This document shows, in pieces, positions 1 through 8,663 of a stretch of 64,000 nt of DNA. Source of the DNA: Oscillospiraceae bacterium (GTDB lineage: Bacteria; Bacillota; Clostridia; Oscillospirales; QAMX01). The stretch covers positions 31,072 to 95,071 of the forward strand of contig SVLQ01000013.1 of the NCBI GenBank assembly GCA_015067825.1. The letters are read 5' to 3'. A program made the position numbers and the translations under genes. Every line of letters begins with the position of its first letter. Position 1 is the first letter of the stretch. The notes beneath the pieces are model-generated. The model had not been told where the DNA came from. It made no database searches and saw only the letters and a program-made list of their open reading frames with translations.

Positions 1-919
1 GAATGCGGAGATAGGTGCCGGTGTCGACGGCCTGCAGGAGGATATTGGCATCGTCCTTGGGAAGGATGCGCTTGACGCGCACCGAGCCTTTTTTGTCGGT
101 GATATCCATGTTGATGACGACCGAACGGCCTTCCTGGATCTCGCGGGTATCGATGGCAAAGACCGTGCCCTCAACGGCAAAGCGGCCGGTTTGGTTTTGG
201 AGTTCGTTCATCGGCACGCTCTGTTCGCCAAACGGCTGGCCGATGAGGATATTTTCGGGCGGGATATCGGTCGGTGCGGGCGGGCGCGGCGTGCGGCGCT
301 GGGGTGCGCGGTCGCGTTTGGGCGCGTTCGCCGGGGCAGCGGGCTTGGCCACAGGCGGAGGCGGCGGAGGCGGCGCGTTGCGTTCGACCTCGGCGAGCAG
401 GCGCGATTCGTAGTCGACGAGTGCCTTTTCGGGCGCGGCAACGGCTTCGGCGGCGGCTATTACGACCTCGCGGCGCAGCCCGAAGCGTTCGCCGATACGG
501 CGGGCAAGCTTTTCGGCGATATTGAGCGAGGCCAGAATGACCTCGCCGCCGCTTTCGGCGAGCAGACGGATCTGCGCGCCTTCCTCGACGATCGCGCAGC
601 CCGACAGCGTGCGGGCGGCAACGGGCGAATCGGCCGCGAGCTCGTCGAGCAATTCGCGCAGGGCTGCCGGGGAAAATTCGCGTTCGGAATAGCGCGGCGT
701 GATCTCCGCAGCGCTCAGGCCGTAGGCCGCAGTGATGCCCGCGGAGAGCTGCGCGAGCGTTTCGGCGTCGCAGTATGTATCAAAGCGGATGGTGACCGCC
801 AATTTTCGTTGTTCTTTGTAGAGCTCCATATGCTCGATCTCCGCGTGGGCGACTGCGGCGCGCAGCTCGGCCGTGGCGGGGGCGTAGCGCGAGAGCGCAA
901 GGGAAAAGGCTCGGTTCAT
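1..919 (-). CDS. polC: PolC-type DNA polymerase III alpha subunit, N-terminal part (runs off the window)
   Basis: Gram-positive replicative DNA polymerase with built-in proofreading. Only the first 306 codons are inside the window; the frame stays open to base 1. The protein begins MNRAFSLALSRYAPATAELR, has a PolC-like N-terminal domain, then a proline/alanine-rich linker at about residues 185-215, then the start of an OB-fold (a segment like VVINMDITDKKGSVRVKR at about 265-285) that precedes the PHP and exonuclease domains in PolC. The ATG is preceded by a strong GGAGGAGAACT ribosome site. It lies downstream of ispG, the usual clostridial order rseP-ispG-polC, but a 1.6-kb repeat array now separates the two. 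The identification rests on N-terminal features plus synteny; catalytic motifs are outside the window. Confidence 0.85.
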   Translation of the reverse strand, partial: MNRAFSLALSRYAPATAELRAAVAHAEIEHMELYKEQRKLAVTIRFDTYCDAETLAQLSAGITAAYGLSAAEITPRYSEREFSPAALRELLDELAADSPVAARTLSGCAIVEEGAQIRLLAESGGEVILASLNIAEKLARRIGERFGLRREVVIAAAEAVAAPEKALVDYESRLLAEVERNAPPPPPPPVAKPAAPANAPKRDRAPQRRTPRPPAPTDIPPENILIGQPFGEQSVPMNELQNQTGRFAVEGTVFAIDTREIQEGRSVVINMDITDKKGSVRVKRILPKDDANILLQAVDTGTYLRI

Positions 920-939
920 AGTTCTCCTCCGGAGAAATG

Positions 940-2560
940 CAGAATGTGATGGATGGGAACGGCAAACTCCAAGGCCCCCTTGCAAAGGGGGCTGGCTTCC
1001 GCGATTGCGTAAGCAAACGCGGAAGACTGGGGGATTTCTGTTGCGGGTGGAAAGATTTTACCGTGAGGCGGTGGGAAACGGAATCCCTCCGGCTTTTGCC
1101 TGCGGCAAAACCCACCTCCCTTTACAAGGGAGGCTTGGGGTGGCTAGCCAACGCCGGTGGAGAGACTTTACCATGCGGCAGTGGAACGGCAGGCTCCAAG
1201 GCCCCCTTGTAAAGGGGGCTGGCTTCCGCGATTGCGCAAGCAAACGCGGAAGACTGGGGGATTTCTGTTGCGGGTGGAGAGGCCTTACCGTGCGGCGGTG
1301 GGGTCGGAATCCCTCCGGCTTTTGCCTGCGGCAAAACCCACCTCCCTTTACAAGGGAGGCTTGGGTGGTTAGCCAATGTCGGTGGAGAGACTTTACCATG
1401 CGGCAATGGGAACGGCAATCTCCAAGGCCCCCTTGTAAAGGGGGGCTGGCTTCCGCGATTGCGCAAGCAAATGCGGAAGACTGGGGGATTCCTGCTGCGG
1501 GTGGAGAGACTTCACCGTGCGGCGGTGGGGTCGGAATCCCTCCGGCTTTTGCCTGCGGCAAAACCCACCTCCCTTTACAAGGGAGGCTTGGGTGGTTAGC
1601 CAATGTCGGTGGAGAGACTTTACCATGCGGCAATGGGAACGGCAATCTCCAAGGCCCCCTTGTAAAGGGGGGCTGGCTTCCGCGATTGCGCAAGCAAATG
1701 CGGAAGACTGGGGGATTCCTGCTGCGGGTGGAGAGACTTCACCGTGCGGCGGTGGGGTCGGAATCCCTCCGGCTTTTGCCTGCGGCAAAACCCACCTCCC
1801 TTTACAAGGGAGGCTTGGGGTGGCTAGCCAACGCCGGTGGCGAGGCTTTACCGCGCGGCGGTGGGAACGGCAGGCTCCAAGGCCCCCTTGTAAAGGGGGC
1901 TGGCTTCCGCGATTGCGCGAGCAAACGCGGAAGACTGGGGGATTCCTGCTGCGGGTGGAGAGATTTTACCGTGCAGCGGTGGGAAACGGAATCCCTCCGA
2001 GTTTTGCCTGCGGCAAAACCCACCTCCCTTTACAAGGGAGGCTTGGGGTGGCTAGCCAACGCCGGTGACGAGGCTTTGCCGTGTGGCGGTGGGAAACGGC
2101 AGGCTCCAAGGCCCCCTTGTAAAGGGGGCTGGCTTCCGCGATTGCGCAAGCATACGCGGAAGACTGGGGGATTTCTGTTGCGGGTGGAGAGATTTTGCCG
2201 TGCAGCGGTGGGAAACGGAATCCCTCCGGCTTTTGCCTGCGGCAAAACCCACCTCCCTTTACAAGGGAGGCTTTGGGTGGTTAGCCAACGCCGGTGGCAA
2301 GGCTTTGCCGTGCTACGGCTGATACGGCAGGCTCCAAGGCCCCCTTGTAAAGGGGGCTGGCTTCCGCGATTGCGTAAGCAAACGCGGAAGACTGGGGGAT
2401 TTCTGCTGCGGGTGGAAAGGCCTTACCGTGCGGCGGTGGGATCGGAATCCCTCCGGCTTTTGCCTGCAGCAAAACCCACCTCCCTTTACAAGGGAGGCTT
2501 GGGTGGTTATCCAACGCAGGTGGAGAAATGCTACCGTGCGGCAGCGGATGGTTACAACAG
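940..2560. repeat. Large tandem array of two-stem repeat elements (seven A-B units)
   Basis: Non-coding array between ispG and polC. A unit of about 227-231 bp occurs seven times. Each unit has an A element (hairpin GGCCCCCTTGTAAAGGGGGC, then a second hairpin with arms CTTCCGCG and CGCGGAAG, then GACTGGGGGATT) and a B element, which is the same design in the opposite direction (hairpin CCTCCCTT-TAC-AAGGGAGG, second hairpin TTTTGC-CTGC-GGCAAAA, end AATCCCTCCGG). A and B are joined by related linkers containing GGTGGAGAG and CCGTGCGGCGGTGGG. A positions begin near 968, 1199, 1426, 1653, 1880, 2109 and 2337. Long open frames cross the array in several frames but have no protein-like features. 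Confidence 0.9.
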
Positions 2561-2601
2561 GTTGCCTATGGGCGCAGGGCAATTCATGAATCGCCGTTTT
2601 T

Positions 2602-3666
2602 CTAGCAGCGCTTTTTGAGCTCTTCTTCCAGTCGGCGTAGCGCCTCGTCAGGGGCGTAGCGGCCGAGGGTCTTACCGTCGGCAAAGAGCAGGAAATCGCC
2701 GTTGCCGCCGGCGAGGCCGACGTCGGCTTCGCGCGCTTCGCCGGGGCCGTTGACGGCGCAGCCCATGACGGCAACCGTCAGGCGTTTGTTCGTTTGGATC
2801 GCATCAGTAAGTTTTTCCACCTTTTCCACCAGCGAGACCAGATCGACACAGGTGCGGCCGCAGGTGGGGCAAGAGACGACGCGGATCCCGCTCTCCAGCC
2901 GGTCGGCGGCGCGCAGGATCTCGTAGGCGGCGCGCGCCTCTTCGAGCGGATCCCCTGTGAGCGAGACGCGGATCGTATCGCCCACGCCCATTGCCAAGAG
3001 CCCGCCGATACCGGCAGCGCTTTTGATGAGTCCGCGCTCACCCATACCGGCTTCGGTGACGCCGATATGCAGGGGATAGTCGAAGCGCTCGGCGGCCAGT
3101 AAGTTCGCACGGATCGTGCGGCCCGCGTCGGAGAGCTTGATCGACAGGCAGATATCGTAAAAATCGCAGGCTTCCAGCATTTGGATATGGCGCGCCGCAC
3201 TTTCGACGGCGGCTTCGGCGGTCACGCCGTACTGCTCGACGAGCGAACGCTCGAGCGAGCCGCTGTTGACGCCGATGCGGATGGGGATGCCGCGCGCACG
3301 GCAGGCGTCGGCGACGGCTTTGACCCGCTCCTCGCTGCCGATGTTGCCGGGGTTGATGCGGATCTTGTCCGCGCCGGCGGCGACGGATTCGATCGCGAGG
3401 CGATAGTCGAAGTGGATGTCGGCGACGAGCGGCACGGGCGAGCGCTCGCGGATCGCGGCGAAGGCGCGGGCCGCGGCCATATCCGGCACGGCCAGACGCA
3501 CGATATCGCACCCGGCTTCCGCCAGCGCACAAACCTGCGCGACGCTCGCTTCGACGTCGGTCGTTTTCGTATTGGTCATCGATTGGATCGAGATCGGCGC
3601 ACCGCCCCCGATCGCCACACTTCCGGCATGGATCTGCCGGGTCTTCTTCTGCGAAAAATCAAACAT
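2602..3666 (-). CDS. ispG: 4-hydroxy-3-methylbut-2-enyl diphosphate synthase (flavodoxin/ferredoxin)
   Basis: Penultimate enzyme of the MEP isoprenoid pathway; a [4Fe-4S] enzyme that converts methylerythritol cyclodiphosphate to HMBPP. The protein opens with the family's TRQIHAGSVAIGGGAPISIQ stretch and contains the cysteine motifs CPTCGRTC and MGCAVNGPGEA that bind the cluster. Start chosen at 3666 (MFDFSQKK, 354 aa), which has AAAAGGGACG upstream; an in-frame ATG at 3726 would add 20 basic residues, has no ribosome site and abuts the rseP stop. It follows rseP by about 60 nt in the same operon. Dxr from the same pathway is nearby. Confidence 0.96.
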   Translation of the reverse strand: MFDFSQKKTRQIHAGSVAIGGGAPISIQSMTNTKTTDVEASVAQVCALAEAGCDIVRLAVPDMAAARAFAAIRERSPVPLVADIHFDYRLAIESVAAGADKIRINPGNIGSEERVKAVADACRARGIPIRIGVNSGSLERSLVEQYGVTAEAAVESAARHIQMLEACDFYDICLSIKLSDAGRTIRANLLAAERFDYPLHIGVTEAGMGERGLIKSAAGIGGLLAMGVGDTIRVSLTGDPLEEARAAYEILRAADRLESGIRVVSCPTCGRTCVDLVSLVEKVEKLTDAIQTNKRLTVAVMGCAVNGPGEAREADVGLAGGNGDFLLFADGKTLGRYAPDEALRRLEEELKKRC

Positions 3667-3727
3667 AAAAACGTCCCTTTTGCGCCGAAAACGGCATATT
3701 TTCCGTTCTCGGCCTCCAATTTTCAAG

Positions 3728-4759
3728 TTATCCGATCAGTCTTGCCACGTCGTTGTAGCCGACGTAGACCATCAGCAGCAAAAAGAGCAGCAGACCGGCG
3801 AGGTGGATATAGTTTTCGTATTTGGAATCCAGGCGTTTGCCGAAGGGCTTGAGCACGAGCTCGATCAGCAAAAACAGCACGCGGCCGCCATCGAGCGCGG
3901 GCAGCGGCAGCAGATTCATCACGGCGAGGTTGATCGCGATGAACGCGGCGAACGCCCAAAGCGTGCGGCCGCTGTCGACCTGACTCATCGTGGCGGTGAT
4001 GCCGATGGGACCCGTGAGGTCGTCGACGCCGGCGTTGCCCTTGAAGAGGTCGGCGAGGCTCATGCGGATCGTGCGGACATAGTCGCGGGCGATATCGATA
4101 CCGTAGCCGACCTTATCGAAGAAGCCGGCCTCTTTCGTGCCCATGTTGAAGCCGTAGCGGAGCTGGTCGCTGCCTTCGAAGGTGCGCGGCGCGATCTCGA
4201 CGTTTTCGAGCGTGACCTTTTGGCCGTCGCGGATGACCGTGACCGTGTACGGTTCGCCCTGATAGCGCTGGAAGAGGAAGGCGATGTTATCGGAGGTGTA
4301 GACGCGTTCGCCGTTGATCTCGTAGAGTTCGTCGCCGACGAGCACACCGGCGTTAGAACTGCCGAGTTCGGCGGGGAACGATTCGACCGTCGTGGTCACA
4401 AGGCGGTCGCTTGGCAGCAACAGCACGATGATGACGACGAAGCCGAAGAGGAAATTCATCAGCGAGCCGGCGACGAGCACGATAAAGCGCGCCCAGATCG
4501 GCTTGTTGCCGAAGGCGCGCGGCTCGACCGAATCCTCGTCCTCGCCTTCCATCATGCACGCGCCGCCGACCGGCAGCAGGCGCAGCGAAAAATCGGTCTC
4601 GCCGATCTTCACGCCGCAGAGACGCGGCCCCAGACCGAGCGAAAAGCCGTTGACCTTGACGCCGACGGTCTTGGCGGCGAGAAAATGGCCCATTTCGTGG
4701 ACGAAGATCAGGACGCCAAAGATCAGGATCGCATACAGAATATTGAGAAATAGTTGCAT
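3728..4759 (-). CDS. rseP: Site-2 intramembrane metalloprotease, RseP/RasP family
   Basis: Membrane-embedded zinc protease that cleaves transmembrane anti-sigma factors and signal-peptide remnants. 343 aa. The zinc-binding HEMGH is in the first membrane segment (H21, E22, H25), a PDZ domain lies at about residues 105-190, and the third zinc ligand is in the LDG motif near residue 290, followed by the C-terminal membrane segments. The start has GAAAGGAC at suitable spacing. It lies between the nucleoside phosphorylase gene and ispG in the dxr-rseP-ispG-polC order typical of Clostridia. Confidence 0.95.
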   Translation of the reverse strand: MQLFLNILYAILIFGVLIFVHEMGHFLAAKTVGVKVNGFSLGLGPRLCGVKIGETDFSLRLLPVGGACMMEGEDEDSVEPRAFGNKPIWARFIVLVAGSLMNFLFGFVVIIVLLLPSDRLVTTTVESFPAELGSSNAGVLVGDELYEINGERVYTSDNIAFLFQRYQGEPYTVTVIRDGQKVTLENVEIAPRTFEGSDQLRYGFNMGTKEAGFFDKVGYGIDIARDYVRTIRMSLADLFKGNAGVDDLTGPIGITATMSQVDSGRTLWAFAAFIAINLAVMNLLPLPALDGGRVLFLLIELVLKPFGKRLDSKYENYIHLAGLLLFLLLMVYVGYNDVARLIG

Positions 4760-4802
4760 AAAAATGTCCTTTCACAGGAAAATCGGTTTGAAAACAGAAT
4801 AA

Positions 4803-5558
4803 TTACAATCTGACGGCGGTTTCGAGCGCGACTGCGAGGATGCGCCCGCGCAGGTCGGCGGGCATCTGTCCGAGCATCCGTTTGTCCCAAGTTTGGGCAT
4901 CGAGGCAGTCGGCGGCATAAAAAAATTGGTACACTTCTTTTTTGCGGAATTGGCCGACGGCCATCAGCGCGGCGCATTCCATCTCGACCGTATTGCAGCC
5001 TTCTTGCCGGCGCAGATCTAAATTGCGGCTCGTTTCGCGGTAAAAGGCGTCGGTCGTCCAGGTTTTCGTCATGCGGAAGGGGACGTGCAGCTCCGTAAAG
5101 ATCTGCGCGAGCTTTGGCGCGGAGAGGATCTGCAGATAGTCCGACGGGGCGGCGTAGTGGTAGCTCGTGCCTTCGTCGCGGTATGCGGCAGAGGGGATCA
5201 GCAGATTTCCCTCGGCGATTTCTTTGTCGAGCGCGCCGCAGGAACCGAAATAGAGGAATTTCTCCGCGCCCAAGGCGATCAGCTCTTCGAGAAACGCCGC
5301 GGCAAGCGAACTGCCGATCATCGACTGGAAAAAGCCGATCTCGCAGCCTTCGTGCGCAAAGCGGTAGATCGGGAAGCGCATGCCGCCCGCCTTCAGACAG
5401 CCGATCTCTTCGGCTGCGTGGTTTTGGAGAAAAAGGGAACAAAACTTCGCCGAAAACGCGATCAGCATCGTTTTTGGGAAGTTTTCGATCGGTGTTACGT
5501 TGTTTTCGGCTTTGACGATCTCTGCGCCGATCGGATCAAACGTATCGACGATGCTCAC
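4803..5558 (-). CDS. Nucleoside phosphorylase family protein (uridine/purine phosphorylase fold)
   Basis: Predicted phosphorolysis of a nucleoside to base and ribose-1-phosphate (PNP/UDP phosphorylase family). The fold signatures are the glycine-rich YFGSCGALDKEI segment and the late TVEMECAALMA motif, in which the Glu-Met-Glu residues contact ribose in this family. Start chosen as GTG at 5556-5558 (VSIVDTFDP, 251 aa) because AAAGGAGCTGAAACC sits directly upstream; the longer frame to 5771 is translated repeat DNA. Substrate cannot be decided by eye. The gene is inserted between dxr and rseP, which are normally adjacent, and has repeat cassettes on its upstream side. Confidence 0.85.
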   Translation of the reverse strand: MSIVDTFDPIGAEIVKAENNVTPIENFPKTMLIAFSAKFCSLFLQNHAAEEIGCLKAGGMRFPIYRFAHEGCEIGFFQSMIGSSLAAAFLEELIALGAEKFLYFGSCGALDKEIAEGNLLIPSAAYRDEGTSYHYAAPSDYLQILSAPKLAQIFTELHVPFRMTKTWTTDAFYRETSRNLDLRRQEGCNTVEMECAALMAVGQFRKKEVYQFFYAADCLDAQTWDKRMLGQMPADLRGRILAVALETAVRL

Positions 5559-5574
5559 GGTTTCAGCTCCTTTC

Positions 5575-5820
5575 GGTGGTGGGTGGTGGGATCGTGCGGG
5601 AGGGCGCAGAGGCTCTCCCCTACAACCTTTTTTTGGGTGAGGAGACGTTATCCCACAGCGGTCGGGTACATCGGGACGGGTGACCCGTCCCCTACGATGG
5701 GTGGTCCATGCGCGTAGGGCGGGGGCTTGCTCCCGCCGTTTTGCGGGCGGAGTCATTCTGCCATGCAGCAATCATTTGGGCGGGCGATTCGTGAATCGCC
5801 CAAACGAAGCACAAGGGAAT
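5575..5820. repeat. Mosaic of short palindromic cassettes
   Basis: Four cassettes in a row between the phosphorylase gene and dxr: GGGAGGGC-loop-GCTCTCCC near 5590, GGGACGGG-TGA-CCCGTCCC near 5673, a GGCGGGAG/GCGGGGGCTTGCTCCCGCC type near 5722, and GGGCGATTC-GT-GAATCGCCC near 5785. Each is flanked by CCCTACGA or CGTAGGG-like edges and short linkers. Non-coding. Confidence 0.85.
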
Positions 5821-5830
5821 CGTGCGGCGG

Positions 5831-6979
5831 TTACGCCTTTTGCAGTTTTTCCACGTATTCGCGTGCGGCGCGGTCGGCTTCCAGGATCGCATCGATCGAA
5901 TCGACCGGCATTGCCGGCAGATCGGCGACCGCCTGCGCGACGAGATCGGTGATCGCGAGGAACTTGATCTTCCCCGCCAGGAACGCGGCGACGGCGGCTT
6001 CGTTGGCGCCGTTGAAAACGATCGGCTTGCTGCCGCCGGCGCGGTGCACCTCGCGGGCGAGGCGCGTGGCCGGGAAGGTGGCTTCATCGGGTTGGGCAAA
6101 GGTCAGGGAGGCAAGCGAGGCGAAATCGAGCCGCGCCGCGCCGAAATCGACGCGATCCGGCCCCAGCAGCGCATAGGCGATCGGCACGCGCATATCCGGC
6201 ACGCCGAGCTGGGCGATGACCGCACCGTCGGCAAATTCGACCATCGAGTGGACGATGCTTTGGCGGTGGACGAGAATTTCGATCGCCGATTCGTCGACGC
6301 CAAAGAGCCAGCACGCTTCGATCAGCTCGAGGCCCTTGTTGACCATCGTCGCCGAGTCGATCGTGATCTTCGCGCCCATGCTCCAGTTGGGGTGCGCGAG
6401 GGCATCGGCGACCGTTACGTCCGCGAGTTCCGCGCGGGTTTTGCCGAAAAACGGCCCGCCGGAAGCGGTTAAGAGGATCTTTCGTTTATTTTTATGCCCT
6501 TGCAGGCACTGATAGACTGCGGAATGTTCGGAATCGACCGGCAGGATGCGCACGCCTTTTTCTTTGGCCGCGCGCGTGACGAGCGCGCCGCCGCAAACGA
6601 GCGCTTCCTTGTTCGCCAGCGCCAGATCGTGGCCGGCTTCGATTGCCGCCATGCAGGGGCGCAGGCCGGCGATGCCGACGATCGAGGCGACCGTCATGTC
6701 GGCGTCAAAGCGCGCGGCTTCGAGGACGGCTTCTTCGCCGCCGGCGACGCGCGTATCGGTATCGGCGAGGGCGAGCTTCAACTGTTCGGCCGCCGTCTCA
6801 TCGCGCATGGCCGCAAACGCCGGGCGGAAGCGGCGCACCGCTTCTTCCATCGCCTTGACGTTGGTTCCCGCGGCAATAGCCGTCACGCGCAGGTTCTGCC
6901 GCTCGGCGACGTCGAGCGTCTGGCGGCCGATCGAACCGGTAGCGCCGAGGACGGAAATTTTGGAAATCGGTTGATTCAT
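5831..6979 (-). CDS. dxr: 1-deoxy-D-xylulose 5-phosphate reductoisomerase
   Basis: Committed step of the MEP isoprenoid pathway (DXP to MEP with NADPH and a divalent metal). 382 aa, full length. The N-terminal nucleotide-binding motif is LGATGSIGRQTLDV (residues 10-23). The metal/substrate region includes DSEHSAVYQCLQG and SATMVNKGLELIEACWLFG, both hallmarks of Dxr. A GAGAGGG ribosome site precedes the ATG. It is 35 nt downstream of cdsA, so the two are probably cotranscribed. Confidence 0.97.
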   Translation of the reverse strand: MNQPISKISVLGATGSIGRQTLDVAERQNLRVTAIAAGTNVKAMEEAVRRFRPAFAAMRDETAAEQLKLALADTDTRVAGGEEAVLEAARFDADMTVASIVGIAGLRPCMAAIEAGHDLALANKEALVCGGALVTRAAKEKGVRILPVDSEHSAVYQCLQGHKNKRKILLTASGGPFFGKTRAELADVTVADALAHPNWSMGAKITIDSATMVNKGLELIEACWLFGVDESAIEILVHRQSIVHSMVEFADGAVIAQLGVPDMRVPIAYALLGPDRVDFGAARLDFASLASLTFAQPDEATFPATRLAREVHRAGGSKPIVFNGANEAAVAAFLAGKIKFLAITDLVAQAVADLPAMPVDSIDAILEADRAAREYVEKLQKA

Positions 6980-7014
6980 GGTCGGATCCCTCTCGGTTTG
7001 GTTTCAAAAAACGG

Positions 7015-7830
7015 TTATTTCAGCAGCGTGGGCATCAGCGCGAGCAGAACGGCGGTCGTCGGCGTGGTGAGGAAGATGCTGTCGAAGCGGTCGAGCACGC
7101 CGCCGTGACCGGGGAAGAGCTTGCCGTAGTCTTTGATGCCGAATTCGCGCTTGATGTAGGAGAAAATGAGGTCACCGAACTGGCCGGCAACGCTGCCGAG
7201 GGCGCAGATGACCGCGAGGGTGAGATAGTTGACGGAGAAGTCGAAGGCGAAGATCATCACCACGGCGTAGATCGCACCGCCCAAAAGCGCGCCGAACACG
7301 CCGCCGACCGCACCTTCGACCGATTTTTTGGGGCTGATATTGGGGCAGAGCTTATGCTTGCCCAAAAACGAGCCGGTAAAATACGCGCCCGTATCCGACA
7401 TCCACGCCGCCAAAAACGGCAGGACGATCAGGTAGATGCCGTTGGCGCTCATGCGGATCGCGACCGCCTGCGAGAGAAACCACGGCACCAAAAACGCCGA
7501 AAAGAGCGAGGCCGCGATCGCGCCAAAGCCGATCGTTTTGCCCGTGTTCATGGCGATGACGAAGAGAACGACCGTCAAGACGAGCAGCATAGCCGTCAGA
7601 ACGGCGGTCGGCCACGCGAAGTACACGGCAAACGGAATCACCGCGGCGGTGACGGCGCAAAGGGCAATCACGAGGCGGTTTTTGACCACGCCGGTCGTAA
7701 AGAGCAGTTCGTGCTGGGCGATGGCCGCGAGCAGCGCGTAGAAGCAGGGCAGCACCCATGCCGGGCAGACGAACAGAATGAGCAGCATGACCGGAACCAG
7801 TACGGCGCCAACGATCGTGCGGATTAACAT
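7015..7830 (-). CDS. cdsA: Phosphatidate cytidylyltransferase (CDP-diglyceride synthase)
   Basis: Makes CDP-diacylglycerol, the branch point for membrane phospholipids. 271 aa from the ATG at 7830 ([20 protein letters not shown]), which has AAAGAGG upstream; the longer frame to 8169 is repeat DNA. About seven to eight hydrophobic segments. The C-terminal family signature is visible as [20 protein letters not shown] followed by DRFDS. Upstream, the operon link to uppS is broken by an 830-bp non-coding region with a repeat array, so cdsA may need its own promoter. Confidence 0.95.
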   Translation of the reverse strand: MLIRTIVGAVLVPVMLLILFVCPAWVLPCFYALLAAIAQHELLFTTGVVKNRLVIALCAVTAAVIPFAVYFAWPTAVLTAMLLVLTVVLFVIAMNTGKTIGFGAIAASLFSAFLVPWFLSQAVAIRMSANGIYLIVLPFLAAWMSDTGAYFTGSFLGKHKLCPNISPKKSVEGAVGGVFGALLGGAIYAVVMIFAFDFSVNYLTLAVICALGSVAGQFGDLIFSYIKREFGIKDYGKLFPGHGGVLDRFDSIFLTTPTTAVLLALMPTLLK

Positions 7831-7904
7831 AAAAAAACCTCTTTTCGGGTGAGATTGGTGGGGATCAGGTGATAGAAACGGCAGATTGTTTTGGGGGATC
7901 GAGC

Positions 7905-8590
7905 AGGTAGGCTTTAAGGCCCCCTTGTAAAGGGGGCTGGCTTCCGCGATTGCGCGAGCAAACGCGGAAGACTGGGGGATTTCTGCTGCGGGTGGAGAGA
8001 CTTCACCGTGCGGCGATGGGGTCGAAATCCCTCCGGCTTTTGCCTGCGGCAAAACCCACCTCCCTTTACAAGGGAGGCTTTGGGTGATTAGCCAACGCCG
8101 GTGGCGAGACTTTGCCGTGCGGCGGTGGGAAACGGAATCCCTCCGGCTTTTGCCTGCGGCAAAACCCACCTCCCTTTACAAGGGAGGCTTGGGTGGTTAG
8201 CCAATGTCGGTGGAGAGGCTTTGCCATGCGGCGGCGGGAACGGCAGGCTCCAAGGCCCCCTTGTAAAGGGGGCTGGCTTCCGCGATTGCGCAAGCATACG
8301 CGGAAGACTGGGGGATTTCTGTTGCGGGTGGCAAGGCCTTACCGTGCGGCGGCGGGATCGGAATCCCTCCGGCTTTTGCCTGCGGCAAAACCCACCTCCC
8401 TTTACAAGGGAGGCTTTGGGTGGTTAGCCAATGTCGGTGGAGAGACTTTACCGTGAGGCGGTGGGAAACGGAATCCCTCCGGCTTTTGCCTGCGGCAAAA
8501 CCCACCTCCCTTTACAAGGGAGGCTTGGGCGGTTAGCCAATGTCGGTGGAGAGACTTTGCCGTGCGGCGATGGGAACGGCAGGCTCTTTT
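7905..8590. repeat. Second array of two-stem repeat elements in A-B-B-A-B-B order
   Basis: Same element family as at 940-2560, but in a different order: A near 7919, B near 8050 and 8165, A near 8253, B near 8390 and 8505. The same linkers (GGTGGAGAGACTTT, CCGTGCGGCGG) join A to B, B to B and B to A. The array separates cdsA from uppS, which are normally contiguous. Confidence 0.9.
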
Positions 8591-8608
8591 CCCCGTCAGA
8601 AAACATTT

Positions 8609-8640
8609 GTAGGGCGGCCCGCAAAAAGCCGCCCTGCAAG
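8609..8640 (-). terminator. Stem-loop downstream of uppS
   Basis: GC-rich hairpin with arms GGGCGGC and GCCGCCC around CCGCAAAAA, about 25 nt after the uppS stop. On the minus strand it is followed only by ACAAATGTTTT, so termination is plausible but not certain; it could also be one more palindromic cassette. Confidence 0.45.
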
Positions 8641-8663
8641 TGTTATTTTTTGAAAAATTTTCG

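Noticed and set aside
191..949. 252-residue plus-strand ORF
   Set aside because: Antisense of polC; low-complexity Gly/Arg-rich product typical of a GC-rich shadow frame.
940..2560. CRISPR array
   Set aside because: Period about 229 bp, the 'spacers' are themselves repeated and homologous, and no cas gene is nearby.
1005..2618. 537-residue ORF on the plus strand
   Set aside because: It is translated repeat DNA. The same unit is open in other frames, no domain is seen, and no ribosome site fits.
3667..3726. Longer ispG start
   Set aside because: No ribosome site and the extra residues do not fit the family; the start at 3666 has both.
3416..4753. 445-residue plus-strand ORF rich in Asp, His, Ala and Val
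   Set aside because: Antisense of rseP and ispG, which have clear families; composition is that of a complementary frame.
7831..8169. N-terminal extension of cdsA
   Set aside because: The extra 113 codons are the repeat array in translation; a good start lies at 7830.
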